34,765 nt of DNA from Candidatus Daviesbacteria bacterium RIFCSPLOWO2_01_FULL_39_12 (lineage in GTDB: Bacteria > Patescibacteriota > Microgenomatia > Daviesbacterales > UBA10151), in contig MFDM01000017.1 of assembly GCA_001776905.1 (NCBI GenBank), forward strand, positions 1-34,765, read 5' to 3'. Made by a program: the position numbers and the translations under genes. Below are positions 21,996 to 29,964 of this stretch, piece by piece (position 1 is the first letter of the stretch; every line of letters starts with the position of its first letter). Under the pieces are notes generated by a model. It saw only the letters and a program-made list of their open reading frames with translations. It ran no database searches and was not told the DNA's origin.

Positions 21996-22406
21996 CTACT
22001 TTTCTAGTAATCTAATATCTAAATTCCATTTATATCTTTCAAAAGTAATCCTTGCTTTAGAAAAGAAATCTTCTTGTCCTAAAATACATGGGAAGGCTTT
22101 ACTCAACTGATTACTAAATTGGACTGGAATATTTAAGTGGTGTCCTCCTAATTCAATAGTTATCTCAGAAGGATAACATAAAAAGGGTGTACCATTTATC
22201 CCAAATGACGTATGTGGCTTAACTCCACTAAGATCAATATCCAGCAGTTTTGCAATCTCCATAGTTAGATATGAATAATCAGCTCCTGAATCAATTAAAC
22301 TAAGAATCGGAAGAGTAGATTTATCTTTATGAATAAATTTTATTGGTACTAGAGGTCTTTTTGTATCTTTAGGAACTCCAGGAAGAGTAGTATATGGAAA
22401 ATTCAT
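21996..22406 (-). CDS. Retropepsin-like aspartic protease, 136 aa (copy B)
   Basis: LSLIDSGADYSYL places the catalytic Asp at residue 39, and CILGQEDFF near residue 115 is the second conserved retropepsin segment. It shares the M-x-F-P-Y-x-x-L-P start with copy A at 8349 and nearly the same length, so the two are paralogs, though clearly diverged. The ATG shares one base with the stop of the DUF5678-like gene (TAATG), indicating coupling. No export signal. The active enzyme would be a homodimer. The natural substrate is unknown; the partner protein or the adjacent anchored protein are candidates (inference). Confidence 0.75.
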   Translation of the reverse strand: MNFPYTTLPGVPKDTKRPLVPIKFIHKDKSTLPILSLIDSGADYSYLTMEIAKLLDIDLSGVKPHTSFGINGTPFLCYPSEITIELGGHHLNIPVQFSNQLSKAFPCILGQEDFFSKARITFERYKWNLDIRLLEK

Positions 22407-22603
22407 TAAACGCTGGTAACAAAACCTCGGTAATTTTTAGAGGCAGGTATCAAGATAACATCATCTCGTTTTTGTTGCAAAACTTTCTGGGTAACCTCTT
22501 TTAACGTTTTTCCGGAAGCCACTACCTTTTTATAATCAGAGGTGATGGCTACCCATCCAGATGAGAAATTTTTCAAGATTTTAGATAAATTTATTGTCTG
22601 CAT
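22406..22603 (-). CDS. DUF5678-like small protein, 65 aa (copy B)
   Basis: Pattern S-x-G-W-V-A-I-T-x-D-x-K-K-V-V-A-S-G-K-T-L-K-E-V..I-L-I-P-A-S, the same layout as copy A at 8762 and the same length of 65 residues. First gene of module B, upstream of the protease. An extended -10 (TGA-TATAAT, 22611-22619) ends seven bases before the ATG, so a leaderless transcript is likely. The TGA in that element is the stop codon of the preceding membrane-protein gene. Function unknown. Confidence 0.65.
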   Translation of the reverse strand: MQTINLSKILKNFSSGWVAITSDYKKVVASGKTLKEVTQKVLQQKRDDVILIPASKNYRGFVTSV

Positions 22604-22616
22604 GGTAATTATTATA

Positions 22617-22871
22617 TCATAAAGTCTTTTTGTAGAAGCGGCGGGATTGGGGGCTTTGGAGTTTGGAGGTAACTATTTTTGATGCAGCTGCAATAGGTTT
22701 TTTACTATCTTTGGTAATTACTTCTCCATCTTGGATTACCTTATTAAATCTATCTAAAGCTTTCTTTAAGTCTCTCAAAATTAGAAAAACTTGAAATCCG
22801 GTGACAGTTAAAAAAACCGTCAACAGAACTATTAAAAAAAGCAGCGCTATCTGTAAAAAATCAATATTCAT
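22617..22871 (-). CDS. Small single-pass membrane protein, 84 aa
   Basis: An N-terminal helix (residues about 6-30, very rich in Leu/Val/Phe) is followed by an amphipathic Lys/Asp/Arg-rich helix (about 31-50) and a basic Ser/Lys tail ending in Arg-Arg-Phe-Tyr-Lys-Lys. This resembles DUF948-type or YtxH-like envelope proteins and is a common unnamed CPR family. It follows the RodZ-like gene after 21 bases, and a TATATT box nine bases before the ATG may serve as its -10. A division or wall-associated accessory role is only a guess from the neighbour. Confidence 0.6.
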   Translation of the reverse strand: MNIDFLQIALLFLIVLLTVFLTVTGFQVFLILRDLKKALDRFNKVIQDGEVITKDSKKPIAAASKIVTSKLQSPQSRRFYKKTL

Positions 22872-22892
22872 TTGGAATTTAATATAACATAG

Positions 22893-23531
22893 TTATTTTC
22901 TCAAATACACAGTTCTTTCTATTTTTGTTGACTTACCATTTTTGGTAGTTGCAATGACTGTAATGGTATTAACCTCATTTTTCAGATTAATTTTTTGGGA
23001 AAATTTGCCTGAAAAATCCACTCCTATCTCCTGATTGTTAATGCTAACTTTTGATTCAGGATCAGTTCTGCCTAAGACTTCAATAGACTCAATTGTGGCA
23101 TTTAACTCATCTGGTGGTTGACTTACTTCTAAAAATGGTTCTCCCACCAAAAATCTATATTCAAACCAAAGGTAGCCAAAAAAAATAGCAATTAGTATTA
23201 GTACCATCGAGGTAATTATTTTGGCAGGAGTTAATCTAAATCTTTTTCTATCCAAAGGGTTGGTAAAAGTTTCCAAAATTCTGGGAGGATTTTTCCCTTC
23301 GGAAAATTCCCTTCTGTAGATTGCCAAAAGCCTTTGGGTATCCAACCCCAAAAACTTGCCATAACTTTTAATAAATCCCCCGACAAAAGTGGGCGGCGGC
23401 AGTTTGGCATAATCGTCTTTCTCCAAGGCTTGCAGCAGTTCAATTCTTATCTTTGTTATCTTTTCTATTTCCTCAAGAGGATAAAATTTTTTCTCCCTCT
23501 CCTCTTTTAAGATCTGTCCAACAGTTCGCAT
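22893..23531 (-). CDS. RodZ-like helix-turn-helix membrane protein
   Basis: 212 residues. Residues 1-75 form the RodZ-type HTH domain (VGQILKEEREKKFYPLEEIE..TKIRIELLQALEKDDYAKLP..FVGGFIKSYGKFLGLD). A basic juxtamembrane stretch and one TM helix (about 105-123) follow. The outer domain of about 75 residues is a beta-rich Glucodextranase-like fold (VLGRTDPESKVSINNQEI..FSGKFSQKINLKNEVNTITVIATTKNGK). RodZ links MreB to the elongation machinery in rods; in CPR the exact partner is unknown. A TATAAT seven bases before the ATG overlaps the tsaC stop codon, so it can be transcribed alone. Confidence 0.8.
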   Translation of the reverse strand: MRTVGQILKEEREKKFYPLEEIEKITKIRIELLQALEKDDYAKLPPPTFVGGFIKSYGKFLGLDTQRLLAIYRREFSEGKNPPRILETFTNPLDRKRFRLTPAKIITSMVLILIAIFFGYLWFEYRFLVGEPFLEVSQPPDELNATIESIEVLGRTDPESKVSINNQEIGVDFSGKFSQKINLKNEVNTITVIATTKNGKSTKIERTVYLRK

Positions 23532-23539
23532 AGAGACAA

Positions 23540-24097
23540 TTATACTAATTTGTAGTCACCTTGTCTTAACAGCTTAAAAGACCCATCTTTTGCTAACTCT
23601 ATCAGTGTGGATGGTTTTTGTTTGATTATTCCACCATCAATATAAAATGTCACATTATCTCTAAAATATCTTTTTGCCTCATCAATTGTCTCTGATGGCT
23701 TTTCACCTTCAAAATTTGCAGATGGAGCAACTAAAGAACCTACTTGTTTTAACAAATCCAAAAGTTTTTCATCTTTAGGCATCCTAAATGCTAAAGAATT
23801 TTTCCCTCTGTGTAGATACTTAAATTTCTCATCATTGATGGGCAAAACTACAGACAAAGGATTAGGCCAGTGGTTTTGGAGAAAATCCATTTGTTGTTGT
23901 GTTAACTTAATTCCAAACTTTCCCAAATCTTTAATAGATCCAACTAAAATAATCATGGGTTTATCTAAAATTCTTTTTCTTAACTTGTAAATTTTTTCCA
24001 CTACCTCAAGATTCAATGCAGATCCCACAATTCCATAGATAGTATCTGTGGGCATTACTACTACTCCACCATTTTTTAATATACTCACTGCATCCAT
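23540..24097 (-). CDS. tsaC: L-threonylcarbamoyladenylate synthase (TsaC/Sua5/YrdC family)
   Basis: 185 residues, the single-domain TsaC size. Makes threonylcarbamoyl-AMP, the donor for the universal t6A37 tRNA modification. Family motifs: VVVMPTDTIYGIVGSA (residues about 11-26), YKLRKRILDKPMIILV (the Lys/Arg nucleotide-binding segment), HWPNPLSVVLP, SLAFRMPKDEKL and SLVAPSANFEGEKPSETIDEA. A Sua5 C-terminal domain is absent. An AGAGG Shine-Dalgarno lies about 11 bases upstream. It is downstream of a two-TM protein with an eight-base gap; tsaD, tsaB and tsaE are not in this window. Confidence 0.93.
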   Translation of the reverse strand: MDAVSILKNGGVVVMPTDTIYGIVGSALNLEVVEKIYKLRKRILDKPMIILVGSIKDLGKFGIKLTQQQMDFLQNHWPNPLSVVLPINDEKFKYLHRGKNSLAFRMPKDEKLLDLLKQVGSLVAPSANFEGEKPSETIDEAKRYFRDNVTFYIDGGIIKQKPSTLIELAKDGSFKLLRQGDYKLV

Positions 24098-24104
24098 GGA
24101 AAAA

Positions 24105-24503
24105 TTAACCTCTTGATTGTTTTCTGGCCAGAGGAAAATGAATTAAAAATAAAACAGCTCCAACCAACGTAAAAGTAATTGCATTTTTCATATCATCTAT
24201 TTTATGCTGTTTTCTATCTAACTCATCTTGTTTTATACAAGCCCGCTTTTGTTTTTCCAGCTCTTCAGCCGAAGGTGTAGCAGGTATTCCTCTTAAATCC
24301 ACAGTAGCAGCCGGGACAGGACCACCGTATTTATAAGGTACACCTTCACAATCACCTGGCATACTGTATCTGGTAGGATATTTATCATACTGGGTGGAGT
24401 TAATAATAAAATTAACAATATTAAAAATACCAATCACAATTAAAATCAAAGACCCTGCAGAAATTACATAAAAATATACGGTGGCAATTAACTTCCCTGA
24501 CAT
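24105..24503 (-). CDS. Two-TM membrane protein of unknown function, 132 aa
   Basis: TM helices at residues about 8-33 and about 108-124 flank a central loop. The loop contains CEGVPYKYGGPVPAATVDLR and a charged helix (about 78-105, Glu/Lys/Asp-rich, two Cys in total). Family not recognised with certainty; it resembles DUF5671-like CPR proteins. The start is fixed by an extended -10 TGC-TATAAT (24511-24519) seven bases upstream. A CGATCG-centred palindrome overlaps the expected -35 position, so this gene may belong to the PaaX-like regulon. First gene of a run continuing into tsaC and the RodZ-like gene. Confidence 0.6.
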   Translation of the reverse strand: MSGKLIATVYFYVISAGSLILIVIGIFNIVNFIINSTQYDKYPTRYSMPGDCEGVPYKYGGPVPAATVDLRGIPATPSAEELEKQKRACIKQDELDRKQHKIDDMKNAITFTLVGAVLFLIHFPLARKQSRG

Positions 24504-24510
24504 ATTCTAA

Positions 24511-24544
24511 ATTATAGCATAGACAAATACTGCACGATCGTGAT
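24511..24544 (-). promoter_or_regulatory. Promoter with CGATCG-centred operator-like site, copy 4
   Basis: TATAAT (complement of 24511-24516) with a TGC extension. The ten-base palindrome CACGATCGTG (24533-24542, within the 14-base site 24531-24544) covers the -35 position. A repressor bound there would block the gene starting at 24503. Confidence 0.55.
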
Positions 24545-24631
24545 ATGTCTATCTAAAATTTTGCTCTAATGATTCGTAACATGTAAAAAAATCATTATTT
24601 TCCTGAGCGAGATTATTTTGTCTCAATTATC

Positions 24632-25102
24632 TTACGCAATTAAGGAAAGTGCATACGGATTCTGCTTATATTTAAGATATAACTCTATGGATTCTCCATG
24701 GTCAAAAGCAAATTCATTAAATGGGGGAAGATCATCTATTGAAATCCATTCTATTTCAGTTGATTCTTTATCCGGTTTGTTTACTTGTTCAAGCGGTTTA
24801 ATAATAAATTCAATTGCGATGTTTTGTCTATCTTCATGAGGTCTATCTGGTTTAGTATTAATTCTGAACAGAGATACTATTTCTCCGGTCCATCCAGTCT
24901 CTTCTTTTAATTCTCTTAATACCCCCTTACCTGCAGTTTCATCTCTACCAAGAAAGCCACTGGGCAAAGACCATTTTTCACCTTCTAAAAGTTCTGGGGC
25001 TCTTTTTTCAAGAAGTAATTTACCGTCTTTTTCCACTATTGCATGAACAACAACATGTCTAAGGCTTGTTTTACTGCCATTTTCAAAGATGCAATTTATC
25101 AT
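24632..25102 (-). CDS. Nudix hydrolase
   Basis: 156 residues. The Nudix box is complete: Gly49-x5-Glu55-x7-Arg63-Glu64-x-x-Glu67-Glu68-x-Gly70, within GFLGRDETAGKGVLRELKEE. The core starts at about residue 15 (LRHVVVHAIVEKDGKLLLEKR) and ends with the EIEWISIDDLPP strand. The family hydrolyses nucleoside diphosphates linked to another group (for example oxidised dNTPs, NDP-sugars or ADP-ribose). The substrate cannot be fixed from the sequence. It lies 11 bases after ftsK on the same strand, so it probably shares that transcript; no clear promoter of its own is visible. Confidence 0.9.
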   Translation of the reverse strand: MINCIFENGSKTSLRHVVVHAIVEKDGKLLLEKRAPELLEGEKWSLPSGFLGRDETAGKGVLRELKEETGWTGEIVSLFRINTKPDRPHEDRQNIAIEFIIKPLEQVNKPDKESTEIEWISIDDLPPFNEFAFDHGESIELYLKYKQNPYALSLIA

Positions 25103-25113
25103 TCTAAAAGTTG

Positions 25114-27213
25114 TTAACTTTCAGCTACCTCAGTTGATTGGGCAAAGTATTCTTCAGCATTTCTGACTAGAACATCTCTGGGTTTTGATCCTTCACCTAC
25201 TCCTACAATTCCAGCTTCTTCCAATTCATCTAAAATCCTGGCAGCCCTGGCATAACCCACTTTCAGCCTTCTTTGTAAAAGTGATGCAGATGCCCGATCA
25301 TATTGACAAACAGTCCTGACTGCCTCCTCAAACAATTCGTCTTTCTCAGAACCGTTTCCTCCTCTGCCTCTCCATCTGCCCAAAGGCATTTCTGTCACCT
25401 CGGTTGTATACTGCGGAGCAATACCCGTTTCTTTTAAGTATTTAATCAGATTACTAATCTCCGAATCCTGCACTAAAACCCCCTGAATCCTGACCGGCTT
25501 GGAAGCATCCGGAGGCAAAAACAACATGTCTCCCCGTCCTAACAATTTCTCAGCCCCCGGCCCATCCAAAATCACCCGGGAGTCAACCATCGAAGAAACA
25601 TTAAAAGCAATTCTACAAGGAATATTAGCCTTAATAAGGCCGGTAATTACATCAACAGAGGGTCTTTGTGTGGCCACCACCAAATGAATTCCGGTAGCCC
25701 TGGCCAGCTGAGCAATTCTGGTAATGGCATCCTCAATTTCAACCGGGGCAAACATCATCAAATCTGCCAGTTCATCAATGATAATCACAATATACGGCAG
25801 GGCCTGAAATCCGGACATCTCATTATAGCCTGAGATATTCCTTACTCCCACAGACTGAAATAATTTATATCTTCTGTCCATTTCTGCCATGGCCCACTTT
25901 AGCGCTGATAAAATCTTTTCCGGCTCAGTGATAACCGGGGTTAATAGGTGAGGAATACCATTATAATTAGTCAACTCCACTCTTTTCGGATCTATTAAAA
26001 TTAACTTCAACTCATCAGGCGAGTTCCTAAATACTAAAGAACCAATAAAGGCATTTATCAACACCGATTTTCCGGAACCGGTGGTCCCGGCAATTAATAT
26101 ATGGGGCATTTTGTCCAGATCCACCACCATTGGCTTAGATGAGGTGTCTCTGCCTAAAGCCACGGCCAACTTTGATTTATGCTTGACTATCTCATCTGAT
26201 GCCAATACTTGTTTTAATCCCACAATCTCCAAAGACCGATTCGGCACTTCAATCCCCACTAAAGACTTCCCGGGGATGGGCGCCTCGATCCTGACTGTAC
26301 CTGTCGGTGTGGCCAAAGCCAAAGCTAAATCGTGTTGCAGGTTGGCAATTTTGGAAATTTTGGTGCCTGCCGCAATTTCCAAAGCATACTGAGTGACGGC
26401 CGGACCACCATTAACCTCAGCCACCCTGGCCTGAATACCAAACGAGTCTAAAGTTTTTTCTATCACTGATGCATTTCTTTTGACATCTCCTCTTTCTGCT
26501 TGAGCTCCCACTTTATCGGACAAAAGCGACAGAGGAGGATATTTCCAGACTCTTGCTTGCCCTGCCACATTTTGTACCAAAGTTTCCGCAATAACCGGTT
26601 CTTTTTGCAAAGTCAGTGATTTGGTAACTGATCGCTCTTCCACGCCTGAAACCTTGATGGGGATATTTTTGGCCTCAAAAGTTTTGGGTCGTAAAAAGAT
26701 CGATTTCCAAACTTTATTTTTCACCAACCCAAATATCCAGATAAATATTTTAAATATCTGACCCAGTGAGGTATTGAAAAAAACCACCACTCCCACCAAA
26801 AAAGTAAGCAGCAAAACAGACACTGTGCCCAAAGGTGTGATAAAAGCAGACAACTGCTCCCATAAAGTTGCGCCTATCATGCCTGCTTTTTCAAAAGAAA
26901 TGGGTGCCGTCAAACTAACCAAGGTCAGAATCATCAGCAAAGCGCCCAACAAAACATTGGCTTGGGCAAAACGCCATCTGGCCTTTGTTAGACTCAGCCC
27001 GATCAGTATAAAAATTATCGGCGCAAAGATGTTGGTCCAACCCATCAAAGAATACAAAAAGTCACGCCAAAAATTTAAAATCTCAGATTTAGTCACCAGC
27101 GAAACAGTAGACAGGATAGCCAGACCAAAAGCTATCAAAGTGGCCACCGCCGTAATAGTACGATGTCTTAGTCTAAGTTTGGGTAATTTATAAATAGATC
27201 TCCTTCGGGCCAT
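25114..27213 (-). CDS. ftsK: DNA translocase FtsK/SpoIIIE
   Basis: 699 residues, shorter than E. coli FtsK because the linker is brief. Four N-terminal TM helices (within residues about 20-147) are followed by the alpha/beta motor: Walker A AGTTGSGKS (375-383), IDPKRVELTNYNGIPHLLTPV, Walker B VIIIDELADLMM and ARATGIHLVVATQRPSVDVITG. The C-terminal gamma winged helix (about 625-690: ASASLLQRRLKVGYARAARILDELE) should read KOPS/SRS-type polarity sequences. It pumps the chromosome terminus across the division septum. A TATAAT with TGG extension lies 11 bases before the ATG. Follows the RNase J gene after 32 bases. Confidence 0.96.
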   Translation of the reverse strand: MARRRSIYKLPKLRLRHRTITAVATLIAFGLAILSTVSLVTKSEILNFWRDFLYSLMGWTNIFAPIIFILIGLSLTKARWRFAQANVLLGALLMILTLVSLTAPISFEKAGMIGATLWEQLSAFITPLGTVSVLLLTFLVGVVVFFNTSLGQIFKIFIWIFGLVKNKVWKSIFLRPKTFEAKNIPIKVSGVEERSVTKSLTLQKEPVIAETLVQNVAGQARVWKYPPLSLLSDKVGAQAERGDVKRNASVIEKTLDSFGIQARVAEVNGGPAVTQYALEIAAGTKISKIANLQHDLALALATPTGTVRIEAPIPGKSLVGIEVPNRSLEIVGLKQVLASDEIVKHKSKLAVALGRDTSSKPMVVDLDKMPHILIAGTTGSGKSVLINAFIGSLVFRNSPDELKLILIDPKRVELTNYNGIPHLLTPVITEPEKILSALKWAMAEMDRRYKLFQSVGVRNISGYNEMSGFQALPYIVIIIDELADLMMFAPVEIEDAITRIAQLARATGIHLVVATQRPSVDVITGLIKANIPCRIAFNVSSMVDSRVILDGPGAEKLLGRGDMLFLPPDASKPVRIQGVLVQDSEISNLIKYLKETGIAPQYTTEVTEMPLGRWRGRGGNGSEKDELFEEAVRTVCQYDRASASLLQRRLKVGYARAARILDELEEAGIVGVGEGSKPRDVLVRNAEEYFAQSTEVAES

Positions 27214-27245
27214 AATTTTATACCATTATACCATACTATGGGACA

Positions 27246-28922
27246 TCAAACTTCCACTACCACGGGTAGTATCAATGGTCTCCTTTCAGTAATCTGATAA
27301 AAAAACTTCTCCAAACTTTCTTCAATAATTCTCTTGATAAATCTCCAGTCAGACATCTTGTGGGAATGTTTCTGCAAAGCCTCAGCCACAATTTTTTTAG
27401 CCTCATCTAGTAACTCTGTCGCCATATCCTCAAACACAAAACCTCTGGAATAAACATCAGGCTCGCTGATTACCTGACCTGTTTGCCGATTGATGGAAAC
27501 TATCACCACCACAATTCCTTCCTCGCTTAATCTTTGTCTGTCTCTTAAAACAATACTGCCCACATCACCAATACCCAAGCCATCCACAAACACATTTTGT
27601 ACTTCTACCCTTCCAGAGAGTTTTACACTTTCAGATTTTACCTCTAAAATATCTCCATCTTCACAATCTATTATGCTTTTTTTGTCATACCCCATATCTT
27701 GGGCCATATTGGAAAAACTCCTCATGTGTTTATAAGTTCCACCGATAGGCAGCATAAATTTTGGCTTAATTAAATTAACCATCAATCTCAACTCCTCTAA
27801 AGCTGCGTGTCCAGAAACATGCAAGTCAGAAGTTATAGCAGAATAATAAACATTAACTCCCAGTCTGGTTAAGGAATCAATCAAAGCATTTTGGGCCGAT
27901 TCAGTAGAGGGGATAGGATCTGCTGAAAAAATGACACTATCCCCTTCTTTTAATTTGACCAGTTTATGCTCCTCATTTGCTGCTCTGACCAAAGAGGAAT
28001 CAGACTGGCCTTGAGCTCCGGCAATTAGAATCAGTAATTTATTTGCAGCAAAAGATGCGATGGCGTCTGAAGCAACCATCAGATGGGACGGCACATCCAG
28101 ATAACCCAAATCTCTGGCCACTTGGAAGTTTCTCTCAAAGGAGCGGCCCACCACTGCTATTTTTCTGCCTAATTTTTGAGCTACATTGATAGCCTGCTGC
28201 ATCCTAGAAACATTTGATGAAGTCATGGTGATTAATACTTTGCCGGGAGTTTCCAAACTGGCATGTTCAAAAGTATCCGCAATAGATTTTTCTGACTTGT
28301 TGAAACCGGGTTTGTCTACCCTTAAACAATCTATCAAAAGCAGTAAAACACCTGCTTGCCCAAGTTGGGCAACTGTCCCCACATCTGTCACCTGGCCGGA
28401 TACAGGCGTCCAGTCAATTTTGAAATCAGCTTGATGGATGATAGTGCCAATTGGAGTTTTTATGACTATTCCCATAGAATCAGGCACCGAATGAGACACT
28501 TGATAAAAAGATATGCCGAATGCTCCAAGCTGCAGTTTTTGATCTAAGGTAACCTCAACTATTTTATTTTTTGGTAAGTTGTGTTCGGAGAACTTTTCTT
28601 TGATAAATCCGGCTGTCAGTTTTCGGGTATAAATGGGAACCTGCAGCTGCGGCCAAATATAGGGCAGGCCGCCAATATGATCTTCGTGTCCATGGGTAAT
28701 GAGAATACCTCTGATCTGCTGCTTTTTATCCCTGAGGTAGTTTATATCCGGTATGACCAGATCTACTCCCGGAGCAGCCTCGTCAGGAAATCCCACTCCG
28801 CAATCAACAATTAAGATATCATTGCCCATCTCGTAAACATACATATTTTTGGTCACATCACCAACTCCACCAAGGGGGATTATTTTCAATGTTTGCTCAT
28901 GTTTAGATCCAAATTGTTTCAT
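27246..28922 (-). CDS. rnj: Ribonuclease J
   Basis: 558 residues, standard length. Beta-CASP metallo-beta-lactamase with 5'-3' exo- and endonuclease activity, central to mRNA decay and rRNA maturation in bacteria without RNase E. Metal-binding motif HGHEDH at residues 77-82 (ITHGHEDHIGGLPYIW), QVSHSVPDS, HQADFKID, the beta-CASP segment TMTSSNVSRMQQAI, and later SDLHVSGHA and PIGGTYKHM histidines. The C-terminal dimerisation/degradosome-type domain is present. The ATG overlaps the Lon-like ATPase stop by four bases (ATGA), with GGAGG as a strong Shine-Dalgarno nine bases upstream. Encoded with pnp, this forms a likely RNA-decay operon. Confidence 0.95.
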   Translation of the reverse strand: MKQFGSKHEQTLKIIPLGGVGDVTKNMYVYEMGNDILIVDCGVGFPDEAAPGVDLVIPDINYLRDKKQQIRGILITHGHEDHIGGLPYIWPQLQVPIYTRKLTAGFIKEKFSEHNLPKNKIVEVTLDQKLQLGAFGISFYQVSHSVPDSMGIVIKTPIGTIIHQADFKIDWTPVSGQVTDVGTVAQLGQAGVLLLLIDCLRVDKPGFNKSEKSIADTFEHASLETPGKVLITMTSSNVSRMQQAINVAQKLGRKIAVVGRSFERNFQVARDLGYLDVPSHLMVASDAIASFAANKLLILIAGAQGQSDSSLVRAANEEHKLVKLKEGDSVIFSADPIPSTESAQNALIDSLTRLGVNVYYSAITSDLHVSGHAALEELRLMVNLIKPKFMLPIGGTYKHMRSFSNMAQDMGYDKKSIIDCEDGDILEVKSESVKLSGRVEVQNVFVDGLGIGDVGSIVLRDRQRLSEEGIVVVIVSINRQTGQVISEPDVYSRGFVFEDMATELLDEAKKIVAEALQKHSHKMSDWRFIKRIIEESLEKFFYQITERRPLILPVVVEV

Positions 28923-29941
28923 CCTACATATCCTCCCACATTTTCTGTTGTGATCCTAAATGGTCCTGCACCCTTTTCCACAATCTGTCTGGCCACTTTT
29001 CTACACAGGGATTGTAAACTTCTCTGAAGCGATCTTATACCCGCATCAAAACCTAAGGGTCTGATAATTTGCGGCCAGACATTCTCATCTATCACCAGCA
29101 TATTGTTATCCACCCCGGCCTCATCCAAGGCTTTTAGTAAAAGATAGTTTCTGCCGATCACCATCTTTTCTTCATCTGAGTAGGCAGGCATTTGTATTGG
29201 TTCTATCCGATCCATCACGGCTGTGGCTATATTGGCAGTATTATTGGCCGTGGCTATAAATAAAACCTGAGATAAATTATAGGGAAAATCTAGATAATGA
29301 TCCACAAAGGATTGGTTTTGAGCCGGGTCCAAAAGCTCTACCAAAACTCCCATAATATCGATCCTGGCTTCTTGAGCCACTCTGTCTATTTCATCAAGCA
29401 GAATAACCGGGTTGGAAACTTTGGTATTTTTGACAGCTTTGATAATTAAACCAGGCTCAGCATCCACCCTGACTCGTGATTGTCCTCGTAAGGCCTCTGG
29501 ATCGCCCAATCCTCCAAAAGGAATTCTGACAATCGGTCTGCCCAAGGATTCTGCAATGGAGTAGGCAATGGAGGTTTTACCAGTTCCCACCAGACCGATA
29601 AATGCCAAAATCGGGGCATGAAATAATCCGTGAACATTTTTTGTTTTATGTAGAATTAACACTGATAAATATTCTAAAATCCTATCTTTGACCACCCCTA
29701 AACCGTAATGATTTTTATCTAAAATCTGTTTGGCCCGGTTTAAATCTAAGATATCCTCACTGAATTTATTAAAAGGAAGAGATATCGCAAATTCTATATA
29801 AGCAACTATTCTTGCTAAATCTACACCTGAGGGGGTATATGCCAAAAGAGTCAGCAGTCTCTCTCTAATCTCGTCTGGCAACTCACTCTTGTTAATTTTT
29901 TCTTTTATTGCCTCAATACCACTTAGTGGGGCAGCATCCAT
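28919..29941 (-). CDS. Lon-type AAA+ ATPase module without protease domain
   Basis: 340 residues. Residues about 20-95 match the helical region before the Lon ATPase (LPDEIRERLL..LPFNKFSEDILDLNRAKQILDKNHYGLGVVKDRILEYL). The AAA+ core has Walker A GLVGTGKTS (116-124), Walker B VILLDEID (179-186), sensor-1 ATANN (230-234), an MDRIEPIQMP arginine-finger-like segment and sensor-2 DAGIRSLQRSLQSLCRKVA. The protein ends at the ATPase/protease junction (TTENVGGYVG). The N-terminal LON substrate domain and the Ser-Lys protease domain are both absent. The pore-loop aromatic (Tyr in TYVGAMPG) is Arg158. It cannot be a protease alone. Its place between pnp and rnj suggests an RNA-decay-linked chaperone or remodeller (inference). 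TAAAAT six bases before ATG. Confidence 0.85.
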   Translation of the reverse strand: MDAAPLSGIEAIKEKINKSELPDEIRERLLTLLAYTPSGVDLARIVAYIEFAISLPFNKFSEDILDLNRAKQILDKNHYGLGVVKDRILEYLSVLILHKTKNVHGLFHAPILAFIGLVGTGKTSIAYSIAESLGRPIVRIPFGGLGDPEALRGQSRVRVDAEPGLIIKAVKNTKVSNPVILLDEIDRVAQEARIDIMGVLVELLDPAQNQSFVDHYLDFPYNLSQVLFIATANNTANIATAVMDRIEPIQMPAYSDEEKMVIGRNYLLLKALDEAGVDNNMLVIDENVWPQIIRPLGFDAGIRSLQRSLQSLCRKVARQIVEKGAGPFRITTENVGGYVG

Positions 29942-29964
29942 AACTTTATTTTACCCTAATCTGA

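Noticed and set aside
24572-24625. Possible terminator after the Nudix gene
   Set aside because: There is a T-run on the minus strand, but only a weak five-base AT stem before it.
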